The notes beneath the pieces are model-generated. The model was given only the letters and a program-made list of their open reading frames with translations, ran no database searches and had not been told where the DNA came from. A stretch of DNA of 64,000 nt from Methylomicrobium lacus_A (GTDB lineage Bacteria; Pseudomonadota; Gammaproteobacteria; Methylococcales; Methylomonadaceae), in NCBI RefSeq assembly GCF_041897535.1, contig NZ_CP169217.1:2480001-2544000 (forward strand), written 5' to 3'. Shown piece after piece: positions 1 through 8,190 of the stretch (the first letter of the stretch is position 1; every line of letters begins with the position of its first letter). Made by a program: the position numbers and the translations under genes.

Positions 1-223
1 CGATTTGCGGCGCATGCTCGGCAAGAATCTGGACATCCATAAAACCCGCATCGACGCGGTGATGACCGCGCATTGCACGACCATCGGCATCGACACGATG
101 GCGGCCGAGGCGATGCAGATCATGGAGCAAAAACGCATCAATGCGTTGATCGTGACCGACGCGGAACGCCGCGCGGTCGGCGCATTGAACATGCACGACC
201 TGATCCGGGCCGGCATCGTCTAG
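1..223 (+). CDS. kdsD: Arabinose-5-phosphate isomerase KdsD, C-terminal fragment
   Basis: The gene enters from the left edge, so only about the last 73 residues are seen. They form the end of a CBS domain, starting with the GDLRRML-type stretch typical of KdsD and ending in HDLIRAGIV. KdsD converts ribulose 5-phosphate to arabinose 5-phosphate, the first step toward Kdo of lipopolysaccharide. The SIS catalytic domain lies outside the window. The stop is 10 bases before kdsC, the usual next gene, and this context supports the call as much as the short sequence does. Confidence 0.85.
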   Translation, partial: DLRRMLGKNLDIHKTRIDAVMTAHCTTIGIDTMAAEAMQIMEQKRINALIVTDAERRAVGALNMHDLIRAGIV

Positions 224-232
224 GGAAACACC

Positions 233-757
233 ATGCAAGCAGTGATTGAAAAAGCCAAAAAGATCAAATTATTGGTGCTCGATGTCGACGGCGTGTTGAC
301 CGACGGCCGGCTGTTTTTCGATTTTTTCGGCAACGAATACAAGTCCTTTCATGCCCGCGACGGCCATGGCATCAAGCTGTTGAAGCGCACCGGCGTGGAC
401 ATCGCGATCATTTCGGGGCGCAAATCCAAATCGGTCGCGCTCAGGATGAAGATGCTCGGCATCGAACATGTTTACCAGGGCCACGAGAACAAACGCCAGG
501 CGTTTCAGGAATTGCTCGGCAAGACCGGACTCGCGCAGGAACAGGCCGCCTATGTCGGCGATGATTTGCTGGATCTGCCGCTGATGGTCCAGGTCGGGCT
601 CGCGGTCGCGGTCAATGATGCGCATCCCGACGTGAAGGCGCGCGCCGACTGGTGCACTAGCTTGCCCGGCGGGCGCGGCGCGGTCCGGGAAGTCTGCGAC
701 CTGATCATGCAGGCGCAAGGCCATTACGCGGCGATATTGGACAGTTATCTGCAATGA
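233..757 (+). CDS. kdsC: 3-deoxy-D-manno-octulosonate 8-phosphate phosphatase KdsC
   Basis: KdsC is a cytoplasmic HAD phosphatase that removes phosphate from Kdo 8-phosphate. The first HAD motif reads DVDGVLTDG at residues 17-25, with the two catalytic aspartates at 17 and 19. The IISGRKS stretch (motif II) and YVGDDLLDLP (motif IV) follow. At 174 residues with no cap domain it has the usual KdsC size. The stop codon overlaps the lptC start by four bases, so the two are translationally coupled within the kds-lpt operon. Confidence 0.95.
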   Translation: MQAVIEKAKKIKLLVLDVDGVLTDGRLFFDFFGNEYKSFHARDGHGIKLLKRTGVDIAIISGRKSKSVALRMKMLGIEHVYQGHENKRQAFQELLGKTGLAQEQAAYVGDDLLDLPLMVQVGLAVAVNDAHPDVKARADWCTSLPGGRGAVREVCDLIMQAQGHYAAILDSYLQ

Positions 758-1320
758 GGCTCAGGCATTTACGCGTTCACCTCTATCTCGGCGTGCTCGC
801 CCTGCTCAGCTGGGGGCTGGTCGAGCTGACGATCACCGAGGAAGAGGGACGCCTGATCGTGCCGCCGCATAGCCCGGATTATTTCAGCACCGGCTACCGT
901 AAATGGGAGATGGGCGATGACGGCCTGTTGAAAAACAAACTGACCGCGGAGCGGATGACGCATTACAGCGACGACGGCACCACGCATTTGGACAAACCGC
1001 TGATGTTTTTCCATAATGCGGCGACGCCGCCCTGGGTGGTCAACGCGGAAGCGGGGATTTTGTCGGCCGACGGCAAGGATTTGCGATTGAACGGCAAGGT
1101 CCACGTCGAACGGACTGGGGGCAAGAGCACGAAGCCATTGATCATCAATACAACCAATGTCAGAGTCAAACCGGAAACGCATTATGCCGAGACCGATGAA
1201 TGGGCCGAATTGATCAGCCCGCCGAACCGCACCACCGGCGTCGGCATGAAACTGGTATTCGAACAGCCGGTGCATCTGCAATTGCTGTCGAAAGTGCAGG
1301 GAAAATATGAAACCAAATAA
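754..1320 (+). CDS. lptC: LPS export protein LptC
   Basis: LptC is the bitopic inner-membrane protein that takes lipopolysaccharide from the LptBFG transporter and passes it to LptA. One N-terminal membrane helix (about residues 8-26, LYLGVLALLSWGLVEL) is followed by a periplasmic beta-rich domain. That domain includes the pattern KPLMFFHNAATPPWVVNAEAG seen in the family. Length is 188 residues, normal for LptC. It overlaps kdsC upstream and lptA downstream by 14 bases. Sequence conservation in this family is low, so the call leans partly on gene order. Confidence 0.92.
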   Translation: MRLRHLRVHLYLGVLALLSWGLVELTITEEEGRLIVPPHSPDYFSTGYRKWEMGDDGLLKNKLTAERMTHYSDDGTTHLDKPLMFFHNAATPPWVVNAEAGILSADGKDLRLNGKVHVERTGGKSTKPLIINTTNVRVKPETHYAETDEWAELISPPNRTTGVGMKLVFEQPVHLQLLSKVQGKYETK

Positions 1321-1819
1321 ACTTTGCGGTTATTTAAGCCTTTGTCTCGTGCTGTCCGGATTTTACGGCGCCGCCGCGCACGCCTTGGCGACCGACGCCG
1401 AACAGCCGATCACGATCGATTCGAATACCGCGACCTATGACGACAAGGCCGCGGTCAGCATCTACACCGGCGATGTGGTCTCGGTCCAGGGCAGCATCAA
1501 GGTCAATTCGGACAAGCTGGTCGTGCACTTTGTCGACGGCGATGCGGAAAAACTGGTGTTTACCGGCAATCCGGCAAGGTTCAAGCAAACGCCGAGCCCG
1601 GGCAAGGAAGACATCATCGGCGATGCGTTGATCGGTGAGTATTATCCGAAAAAAAACCTGTTGATCCTGAAAAACAACGCCACGGTCAAGCAGGGCAACG
1701 GCACCTATGCGAGCGATTATATCGAGTACGACATCAATACCTCGCTGGTCAAGGCCGGCGACAAATCGACCGACTCCAAACGGGTGCGCGTCACCTTGCA
1801 ACCGAAAGCGAAAAAGTAA
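1307..1819 (+). CDS. lptA: LPS transport periplasmic protein LptA
   Basis: LptA forms the periplasmic bridge that carries lipopolysaccharide between LptC and LptD. A cleavable signal peptide is visible (CGYLSLCLVLSGFYGAAAHA, about residues 7-26). The OstA-like beta-jellyroll follows: EQPITIDSNTATYDD, TGDVVSVQGSIKVNSDKLVVH and later GEYYPKKNLLILKNNATVKQG. Length is 170 residues. It begins inside the end of lptC and stops six bases before lptB, fitting one operon. Confidence 0.94.
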   Translation: MKPNKLCGYLSLCLVLSGFYGAAAHALATDAEQPITIDSNTATYDDKAAVSIYTGDVVSVQGSIKVNSDKLVVHFVDGDAEKLVFTGNPARFKQTPSPGKEDIIGDALIGEYYPKKNLLILKNNATVKQGNGTYASDYIEYDINTSLVKAGDKSTDSKRVRVTLQPKAKK

Positions 1820-1825
1820 AACGCG

Positions 1826-2551
1826 ATGACTCGACTCGCCGCCAAGCAACTGATCAAGAATTACAATCAGCGCCATGTCGTGAAAGGCGTCTCGCTGGAG
1901 GTGAATACCGGCGAAGTCGTCGGCCTCCTGGGGCCGAACGGCGCCGGCAAAACGACCAGTTTTTACATGATGGTCGGCCTGGTCAAGGCCGATGGGGGCG
2001 AGATCACGCTCGATGAGCAGGACATCACCCATCATCCGATGTATCTGCGCGCGCGGCTCGGCATCGGCTATCTGCCGCAGGAGCCTTCGATCTTCCGTAA
2101 GCTCAGCGTCGCGGACAATATCCGCGCGGTGCTGGAACTGCGCGGCGATTTGACCCGCGGGCAAATCGGTCTGGCCATCGAGGAACTGCTGGAGGAGCTG
2201 CATATTCCGCATCTGCGCAAGCAAATGGCGATGAGCCTCTCGGGCGGCGAGCGGCGGCGGCTCGAAATCGCCAGAGCCCTGGCCTGCAATCCGCGCTTCA
2301 TTTTGCTCGACGAACCTTTCGCCGGCGTCGATCCGATTTCGGTCGAGGACATCAAAAACATCATCATCCACCTGAAAGACCGCGGCATCGGCATCCTGAT
2401 CACCGAGCACAATGTTCGGGAAACGCTGGGTATTTGCGACAGGGCGTATATACTTAACGACGGCCGGGTCATCGCCGAGGGCGGTGCCGACGCGATCGTC
2501 GCCAATGAAGAAGTGCGCAAAGTGTATTTGGGCGATAAATTTAGTCTTTAA
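1826..2551 (+). CDS. lptB: LPS export ABC transporter ATPase LptB
   Basis: LptB is the cytoplasmic ATPase that powers lipopolysaccharide extraction with LptF and LptG. All ABC motifs are intact: Walker A GPNGAGKTT near residues 36-44, Q-loop at LPQEPS, signature LSGGE at 138-142, Walker B FILLDEP at 158-164, and the switch histidine in ITEHNVRE. Length is 241 residues, standard. lptF and lptG are not in this window, as usual. rpoN follows after 26 bases. Confidence 0.97.
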   Translation: MTRLAAKQLIKNYNQRHVVKGVSLEVNTGEVVGLLGPNGAGKTTSFYMMVGLVKADGGEITLDEQDITHHPMYLRARLGIGYLPQEPSIFRKLSVADNIRAVLELRGDLTRGQIGLAIEELLEELHIPHLRKQMAMSLSGGERRRLEIARALACNPRFILLDEPFAGVDPISVEDIKNIIIHLKDRGIGILITEHNVRETLGICDRAYILNDGRVIAEGGADAIVANEEVRKVYLGDKFSL

Positions 2552-2577
2552 ATCCAGAATTTGATAAATTCACCGCC

Positions 2578-4026
2578 ATGAAACAGTCGCTCCATTTCAA
2601 ACTCGGCCAGCAAATGACGATGACGCCGCAATTGCAGCAGGCGATCCGTCTGTTGCAGATGTCGACGCTCGATTTGCAGCAGGAAATCGAACAGGCGCTC
2701 GAATCGAACATGATGCTGGAACTCGGCGAAGACGAGCATGCCGCGCCGGCGCTGGAACCAATGCCGGAAAAAAAGATCGACACCTCGGACACGGCGACCA
2801 GCGAAGGCTCGCAAACCGATATTCCGGACGAATTGCCGCTCGATTCTTCCTGGGAAGACATCTTCGACGCGACGCCCGAATGGAGCGGTAATGACAACGC
2901 CGACGACTCCGATTTTGAAACCCAACGCAGCAAATCCTCGACCCTGCTCGATCATCTTTTGTGGCAGGTCGATCTGACCAAATTCAGCGAGCGCGACCAT
3001 GCGATTGCGCTCGCGATCATCGATTCGATCAACGAAGAGGGCTACCTGACCTCCGGCATCGAGGATATATTCGAAGGCCTGCAAGACCAGATCGACGATC
3101 TCGATTTCGACGAAGTCAATGCGGTGCTGCACCGGATTCAACATTTCGACCCGCCCGGCATTGCGGCGGTCGACCTGTCCGACAGCCTGCGTCTGCAACT
3201 TGAGCAGCTTCCCGAAGACACGCCTTACCGCGGCGACGCCTTGCGCATCGTGACCCAACACCTGGATTTGTTGGCGGCGCAGGAGCGCAACAAACTGATG
3301 CGTAAATTGAATCTCGGCGAACAGCAGCTCAGCGCCGCGGTCGCCCTGATCCGAACGCTCGACCCGAAGCCCGGCGCCAAGATCCAGGAGACCGAAACCA
3401 ACTATGTGATTCCGGATGTCTATGTCGCCAAAAAGAACGGCCGCTGGCAGGTCAACCTGAATCCGGACATCGCGCCGAAACTGCGCATCAATCCGTATTA
3501 TTCGACGCTGATCAAACGCGCGGACGACAGCAAGGACAACGTCTGCATGAAGGACCATCTGCAGGAAGCGCGCTGGTTCATCAAGAGCCTGAACAGCCGC
3601 AACGACACGCTGCTGCGGGTCGCCCGCAGCATCGTCGAGAAGCAGACCGGCTTTCTCGAGCACGGCTCGATCGCGATGAAGCCGATGGTGCTGAAGGAAA
3701 TCGCCGAGGAACTCGAACTGCACGAGTCGACCATCTCGCGGGTCACGACGCAAAAATACATGCATACCCCGCGCGGCATCTTCGAATTCAAATACTTCTT
3801 TTCCAGCCACGTCTCGACCGAAGGCGGCGGCGAATGCTCGTCAACCGCGATCCGCGCATTCATCAAGGAACTGATCAGCAATGAAAATCCGGCAAAACCG
3901 CTCAGTGATAGTAAAATAGCCGAACTGCTGCAAGAAAAGGGCATTCAGGTTGCCCGCAGAACCATTGCGAAATATCGCGAAGCCATGCTGATCGCCTCGT
4001 CAAGCGAAAGAAAACGCATCATGTAG
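2578..4026 (+). CDS. rpoN: RNA polymerase sigma-54 factor RpoN
   Basis: Sigma-54 recognises -24/-12 promoters and needs an AAA+ activator to open DNA. Region I is the glutamine- and leucine-rich start (KLGQQMTMTPQLQQAIRLLQ). An acidic region II spans roughly residues 48-115. The core-binding and helix-turn-helix regions follow (HESTISRVTTQKY), and the diagnostic RpoN box ARRTIAKYRE lies near residues 459-468. Length is 482 residues, normal. It sits between lptB and hpf as in many gammaproteobacteria. Confidence 0.97.
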   Translation: MKQSLHFKLGQQMTMTPQLQQAIRLLQMSTLDLQQEIEQALESNMMLELGEDEHAAPALEPMPEKKIDTSDTATSEGSQTDIPDELPLDSSWEDIFDATPEWSGNDNADDSDFETQRSKSSTLLDHLLWQVDLTKFSERDHAIALAIIDSINEEGYLTSGIEDIFEGLQDQIDDLDFDEVNAVLHRIQHFDPPGIAAVDLSDSLRLQLEQLPEDTPYRGDALRIVTQHLDLLAAQERNKLMRKLNLGEQQLSAAVALIRTLDPKPGAKIQETETNYVIPDVYVAKKNGRWQVNLNPDIAPKLRINPYYSTLIKRADDSKDNVCMKDHLQEARWFIKSLNSRNDTLLRVARSIVEKQTGFLEHGSIAMKPMVLKEIAEELELHESTISRVTTQKYMHTPRGIFEFKYFFSSHVSTEGGGECSSTAIRAFIKELISNENPAKPLSDSKIAELLQEKGIQVARRTIAKYREAMLIASSSERKRIM

Positions 4027-4066
4027 ACGGGCGCGGCACAATCATTCAACCAAAGAGGAGTTTAAC

Positions 4067-4354
4067 ATGCACGTTATCGTAACCGGCCATCATCTCGAAG
4101 TCACCGACGCACTGAAAGCGCACGTCGATACCAAATTCGAAAAGCTGGCCCGCCATTTTGACAACGTCGCCGACGTCCATGTCATCCTGGCCGTCGAAAA
4201 GCTGATCCACAAAGCCGAGGCGACCCTGCAAATCAGCGGCGCGAAGCTGTTCGCGGAAGACCATCAGGACGACATGTATGTCGCGATCGACAACATCGTC
4301 GACAAGCTGGATCGCCAGATCATCAAGCACAAAGAAAAACATTTGGGACATTGA
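4067..4354 (+). CDS. hpf: Ribosome hibernation promoting factor (short HPF)
   Basis: HPF binds the decoding centre of idle 30S subunits and promotes 100S dimers. At 95 residues this is the short form. It has the beta-alpha fold pattern (VIVTGHHLEVTDALKAHVDTKFEKLARHF) and the DDMYVAIDNIVDKLDRQIIKHKEK helix that closes the family. A strong GAGGAG ribosome-binding site lies just upstream. It is directly downstream of rpoN, its usual place. Confidence 0.95.
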   Translation: MHVIVTGHHLEVTDALKAHVDTKFEKLARHFDNVADVHVILAVEKLIHKAEATLQISGAKLFAEDHQDDMYVAIDNIVDKLDRQIIKHKEKHLGH

Positions 4355-4366
4355 TAAAGCAGGTAC

Positions 4367-4429
4367 AGGGTTCAAGGTCAAGGGATGCGGTATATCGCCT
4401 CCGGCCTTGAGCCTGGTACCCTGAACCCT
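4367..4429. repeat. Intergenic imperfect inverted repeat between hpf and rapZ
   Basis: The hpf-rapZ gap holds an imperfect palindrome. Outer arms are AGGGTTCA (4367-4374) and TGAACCCT (4422-4429); inner arms are TCAAGG (4378-4383) and CCTTGA (4405-4410), with an asymmetric bulge. There is no T-run, so it is not a simple terminator. Similar words (GTACAGGG, GGTTCA, CCCTGAACC) recur in the smg-topA gap at 38459-38535, so it may belong to a dispersed repeat family. It occupies the place where ptsN is often found. Confidence 0.6.
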
Positions 4430-4440
4430 TTAGCCTCCCC

Positions 4441-5298
4441 ATGAAACTATTGATCGTCAGCGGACTTTCAGGCTCCGGCAAAAGCATCGCCCTCGATACG
4501 TTGGAGGATTGCGGTTATTATTGCATCGACAACCTGCCGGTCTCCTTACTGGATGATTTCATCACCCATGTGATGCAGTCGGATACGCTGACCTACGCGA
4601 AGACCGCGATCGGGATCGACTCCCGCAATCCCTCGGACAGCCTGCTCAATTTTTCCGAGAGCATGAACAACATTCGCAAGAAAAAAATCGATTGCGAAGT
4701 GATCTTCATGCAGGCCGATGAGGCGGTGCTGCTGAAGCGTTACAGCGAAACGCGCCGCAAGCATCCCTTGACCGATTTCAATACGCCGCTGAAGGAAGCG
4801 CTGCGGATCGAAAAGGAAATGCTGACGCCGATCGCGCGCTATGCCAGCTTCGTGATCGACACCAGCCGGACCCATTACCATGAACTGCGCGATCTGATCC
4901 GCAATCAGATCGGTGAGCGCGACAGCCGGCAAATCTCGCTGCAATTCCAATCGTTCGGTTTCAAGCACGGCATCCCGTTGGACGCCGATTTCGTCTTCGA
5001 TGCGCGGAGCCTCCCCAATCCTTACTGGCTGCCGGAACTCCGCGGACTGACCGGCAAGGACGAGGCGGTGATCGAATTTCTGAAAAGCCAGCCCCTGGTC
5101 AATGAATTCTACCTGGACATCGTCGGTTTTCTCGAACGCTGGGTCGGCCGTTTCGAGGCCGAAGGCCGCAGCTATCTGACCATCGCGGTCGGCTGCACCG
5201 GCGGGCAACACCGTTCGGTCTATCTGATCGACGCGCTGGCCAAGCGCTTCCGCAGTCCCTTCCTGAACGTGATCGTCCGCCACCGGGAATTGCATTAA
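4441..5298 (+). CDS. rapZ: RNase adapter protein RapZ (P-loop nucleotide-binding)
   Basis: RapZ is an RNA-binding adapter; in E. coli it guides RNase E to the small RNA GlmZ and so controls glucosamine-6-phosphate synthesis. The Walker A is GLSGSGKS at residues 8-15. The conserved C-terminal half shows VGCTGGQHRSVYL and the end VIVRHREL. Length is 285 residues, standard. Its stop shares bases with the stop of the convergent Mut7-C gene within a TTAA. The ptsN and npr genes that commonly flank rapZ are absent here. Whether GlmZ regulation exists in this organism is not known from the sequence. Confidence 0.94.
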   Translation: MKLLIVSGLSGSGKSIALDTLEDCGYYCIDNLPVSLLDDFITHVMQSDTLTYAKTAIGIDSRNPSDSLLNFSESMNNIRKKKIDCEVIFMQADEAVLLKRYSETRRKHPLTDFNTPLKEALRIEKEMLTPIARYASFVIDTSRTHYHELRDLIRNQIGERDSRQISLQFQSFGFKHGIPLDADFVFDARSLPNPYWLPELRGLTGKDEAVIEFLKSQPLVNEFYLDIVGFLERWVGRFEAEGRSYLTIAVGCTGGQHRSVYLIDALAKRFRSPFLNVIVRHRELH

Positions 5299-6083
5299 GT
5301 CGCCTTTCCCTGCAAATAGCCGGCAAAGCGTTGCCTCATGTGATCGATATGCGACCCTTCCCAATACACCTTGCCGCAAGTCGGGCACCGATAAAAGCGT
5401 TCGTAATAGCGCTTTGTCTTCGGCTCCAGTAAATCCAGCACCGCCTGTTTCTCGACCGCTTCGATCAGGCCGTTGCAGGCCGTGCAGCGGCAAAACGGCC
5501 TGAGCTGATCCGCCAAATCGAAACGCCGAACCACCTCGGCCAATTGCCGCAAAGGCTCGACCGCGCGCACCCAATAGCCGTGGGTGATCGCTTTGGCGAA
5601 TAACAGGCGCCGGTCGCGGGTCAGCACGATGCGTTGCTGCTCGGCCGAAATCGCGGCGATTTCCGCGTCGGTCAGCGCATTCGTGAACAGCGTATCGAAG
5701 CCGAACAGGCGTAATAAGCGGGCCAGCTTGCCGAGATTCACATCGACCACGAACGCGGTATGGCGCAAGGGCGCCGCGCGCAATTTGATGATCGGGGAAA
5801 TATCGAAGCTTTCGAACACCGGGTAGACCGCGACCCGATCCCCGTTTTTGAGCCGATAGTCGAAGCCGACCGACTCGCCGTTCACGACGATCAGATCGAC
5901 CTCGGTATGCGGCACCCCGAACACCTCGATCGGGTCCTTGATGCCGGGGTTGCCGTTGAAGCGGTAGGCCAGCGTTTGCTTGCGCTGCTGTGGCCGCAAA
6001 AAATCGTTCAGCTCTTCGTAGAAGCGGAATTCGGCGGAATTTTCAAACCGGCAGGTGGGTGGTTCTTGGGGACGACGTTTCAT
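5295..6083 (-). CDS. Ubiquitin-like/Mut7-C RNase domain protein
   Basis: The 262-residue protein has two parts. Residues about 14-92 form a ThiS/MoaD-like ubiquitin fold (FRFYEELNDFL... GDRVAVYPVFESF). Residues about 108-260 are a Mut7-C domain, a PIN-like RNase fold, with acidic residues in FVVDVNLGKLARLLR (D114) and LTRDRRLL (D157). A zinc-ribbon-like cysteine set lies at C198, C200, C203, C233 and C236. The architecture is known from genome surveys; the cellular substrate is not. It converges on rapZ and is downstream of an orphan response regulator. Confidence 0.85.
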   Translation of the reverse strand: MKRRPQEPPTCRFENSAEFRFYEELNDFLRPQQRKQTLAYRFNGNPGIKDPIEVFGVPHTEVDLIVVNGESVGFDYRLKNGDRVAVYPVFESFDISPIIKLRAAPLRHTAFVVDVNLGKLARLLRLFGFDTLFTNALTDAEIAAISAEQQRIVLTRDRRLLFAKAITHGYWVRAVEPLRQLAEVVRRFDLADQLRPFCRCTACNGLIEAVEKQAVLDLLEPKTKRYYERFYRCPTCGKVYWEGSHIDHMRQRFAGYLQGKAT

Positions 6084-6124
6084 CGCTGGCAGTCGGGAGC
6101 GTCAGCGCAAACGCCGCCATCCGT

Positions 6125-6802
6125 TCAGGCATGATCCAGCGGAATCCGGTAACCGCGCCCGCGCAAGGTCTCGATCGGCTTGCGGGTGCCGTCGGGATCG
6201 AGTTTTTTGCGCAAGCGGCCGATGAACACTTCGATCACGTTGCTGTCGCGGTCGAAATCCTCGTCGTAGATATGCTGGGTCAGCACCGATTTGGAGATCA
6301 GTTCGCCTTTCCGGAACATCAGGTATTCGAGCACCTTGTATTCGTAGGCGGTCAGTTCGAGCTTGACGCCGTCGACGGTGACTTCCTGCGCGACCGTATC
6401 GAGCTCGATATTGTCGTGGGTCAAGACCGGATGCGCCTGGCCGACAGATCTTCGCAGCAGGGCATTGATCCTGGCCAGCAGTTCCTCGTAATGAAACGGC
6501 TTGACCAGATAATCGTCCGCGCCGGCCTCGAGGCCTTCGACCTTTTCCTGCCAGCGGCTGCGGGCGGTCAGGATCAGGATCGGCACGCTCACCTTGCTTT
6601 TGCGCAGGCGCTGGATCAACTCTATCCCCGAGAAGTCGGGCAGGCCGATATCGATGATCGCGGCGTCGATCGGGTATTCCTTGCCCATGAAAAAGCCGTC
6701 CCGGCCGGTGTGCGCCTTATCGACCGCGAAGCCTTTGTCGGCCAGGAAATGCTGAATTTGCTCGCACAATTGTTGTTCGTCTTCAACTACCAGAATACGC
6801 AT
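6125..6802 (-). CDS. OmpR/PhoP-family response regulator
   Basis: A 225-residue two-component regulator. The receiver domain has the acidic pair at EDE (residues 7-9), the phosphoacceptor D51 in AIIDIGLPD and the conserved lysine in LVKPFHYEE. The C-terminal winged helix has the usual LTAYEYKVLEYLM and DSNVIEVFIGRLRKK stretches and ends in RGRGYRI. It follows the PepSY gene by 24 bases. A histidine kinase normally comes next in such PepSY-regulator operons, but here the next gene is the Mut7-C protein, so the regulator is an orphan within the window. Confidence 0.93.
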   Translation of the reverse strand: MRILVVEDEQQLCEQIQHFLADKGFAVDKAHTGRDGFFMGKEYPIDAAIIDIGLPDFSGIELIQRLRKSKVSVPILILTARSRWQEKVEGLEAGADDYLVKPFHYEELLARINALLRRSVGQAHPVLTHDNIELDTVAQEVTVDGVKLELTAYEYKVLEYLMFRKGELISKSVLTQHIYDEDFDRDSNVIEVFIGRLRKKLDPDGTRKPIETLRGRGYRIPLDHA

Positions 6803-6826
6803 GATGGTCCTTTTTCTCCTCGCCGA

Positions 6827-7078
6827 TTAACCCAGCGGCGCCCCGGTTTCGGCGTCGATCCGAAAATAACGAATGCGTCCGTCGGGCGTCAGCACCTTGA
6901 TCACATGCACTTCGCGGCCGTCGATCATGACCGTTTGCGCGCCCAGCACGCGGTGATTGCCGCTGCCGAGCACCTGCCGCGTGGCCTGGTCGAGGCTGAT
7001 TCTGACCATGAAGTCATCGGCCGCCGCATGACCGACCAGTACTGCGCCTAACACGAACAACAAGGTGAACTGTTTCAT
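6827..7078 (-). CDS. Small secreted PepSY-domain protein
   Basis: An 83-residue protein with an N-terminal signal peptide (LLFVLGAVLVGHAAA). The rest is a single PepSY-like unit with ISLDQATRQVL near the start and GRIRYFRIDAETG at the end. PepSY proteins are often coded beside two-component systems and are thought to modulate proteases or sensing in the periplasm. It is the first gene of a two-gene unit with the regulator downstream. The specific role is not evident. Confidence 0.85.
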   Translation of the reverse strand: MKQFTLLFVLGAVLVGHAAADDFMVRISLDQATRQVLGSGNHRVLGAQTVMIDGREVHVIKVLTPDGRIRYFRIDAETGAPLG

Positions 7079-7103
7079 AATAATCCGGAACCGACGTTCG
7101 CCC

Positions 7104-7135
7104 GCCTACCCTTCGGTGCTTTCGGAGCGGTAGGC
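7104..7135 (-). promoter_or_regulatory. Leader hairpin upstream of the PepSY-regulator genes
   Basis: GCCTACC (7104-7110) pairs with GGTAGGC (7129-7135) around an 18-base loop, about 25 bases upstream of the PepSY start on the minus strand. There is no T-run after it. It could shape the 5' leader of the operon or be the relic of an upstream terminator; the sequence alone does not decide. Confidence 0.35.
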
Positions 7136-7205
7136 ATTGAACTGAAAAAACGATTAATTTATGAAGCTAATATTAAACCCACTGGCTGAATAAGCCCTGA
7201 ACCGG

Positions 7206-8183
7206 TTATTTCAGTTCCCAGTTCTCTAACACGCTGCCGAGCGCATGGCCGAACGAAGCCCCCAGTTTGCCGGCCATCCGTTCCAGCAGGCTGTCCTGCT
7301 CGGTAAAATCGACCAGCTTTTTGGCGCCGATGATGTCTTTGGCGACCGAGTCGTCATTGCCGTAGGCGTCCGCGATGCCGAGCTTGATGCCTTCCTCGCC
7401 GGTCCAGACCAGACCCGAGAATAAATCCGGCGCCTCTTTCAGGCGGTTGCCGCGGCCGTCCTTGACGGCTTTGATAAACTGCTGATGCACCTGTTCGAGC
7501 AGTTTTTGCATGAACTGGGTTTCATCTTCCTTGCGCGGCGAAAACGGATCGAGCATCGCCTTATGCGCGCCGGCGGTCAGCACCCGGCGCTCGACGCCGA
7601 ATTTTTGCATCGTGTCGACAAAGCCGAAGCCGTCCATGATCACGCCGATCGAGCCGACCAGGCTGGCCGGGCTCACGAAAATCTTGTCGCTGGCCGAGGC
7701 GATGTAATAACAGCCGGAGGCGCAGATATCGCCGACCACCGCATAGATCGGCGTTTTCGGATATTCTTTCTTCAGCTTGCGGATTTCCTCATAGACCATA
7801 TGCGACTGCACCGGACTGCCGCCCGGCGAATTCGCATGCAGGATCACGCCTTTGGTCTGCTCGTCTTTGAGCGCCTTGCGCAGGCTCTTGATGATCGCAT
7901 CGGCGTTCGCGCCTTTGTCTTCCGCGATCATGCCGACCACATCGACTACCGCGGTATGGTCGCCGTCGTCGCTGCCGATGTCCTTTTTCAACTGCGGCAG
8001 CAGCGCGATGCCGAGCAGCGCGGTCAGATATAAAAAGGTCGCGGATTTGAAAATGATGCCCCAGCGCCGCGCCTTGGCCTGCTCCTCGATCGCGGCCAGC
8101 GCGACTTTTTCGATCACGGCGCGCTCCCAACCCGGCTCGCCGGTTGAATTCGCATGCGCTTTGTCTTGTTGATTTTCTGTCAT
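7206..8183 (-). CDS. sppA: S49 family signal peptide peptidase (SppA-like)
   Basis: A 325-residue membrane-anchored serine peptidase thought to degrade remnant signal peptides. One membrane helix lies at about residues 44-62 (SATFLYLTALLGIALL). The catalytic domain has GVILHANSPGGSP, then GDICASGCYYIASASD with the probable nucleophile serine in ASGCYY, then SLVGSIGVIM. The size matches the short 36-kDa SppA form, not the 67-kDa E. coli form. It lies seven bases downstream of the HAD gene and shares its direction. Confidence 0.92.
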   Translation of the reverse strand: MTENQQDKAHANSTGEPGWERAVIEKVALAAIEEQAKARRWGIIFKSATFLYLTALLGIALLPQLKKDIGSDDGDHTAVVDVVGMIAEDKGANADAIIKSLRKALKDEQTKGVILHANSPGGSPVQSHMVYEEIRKLKKEYPKTPIYAVVGDICASGCYYIASASDKIFVSPASLVGSIGVIMDGFGFVDTMQKFGVERRVLTAGAHKAMLDPFSPRKEDETQFMQKLLEQVHQQFIKAVKDGRGNRLKEAPDLFSGLVWTGEEGIKLGIADAYGNDDSVAKDIIGAKKLVDFTEQDSLLERMAGKLGASFGHALGSVLENWELK

Positions 8184-8190
8184 GGTTACC

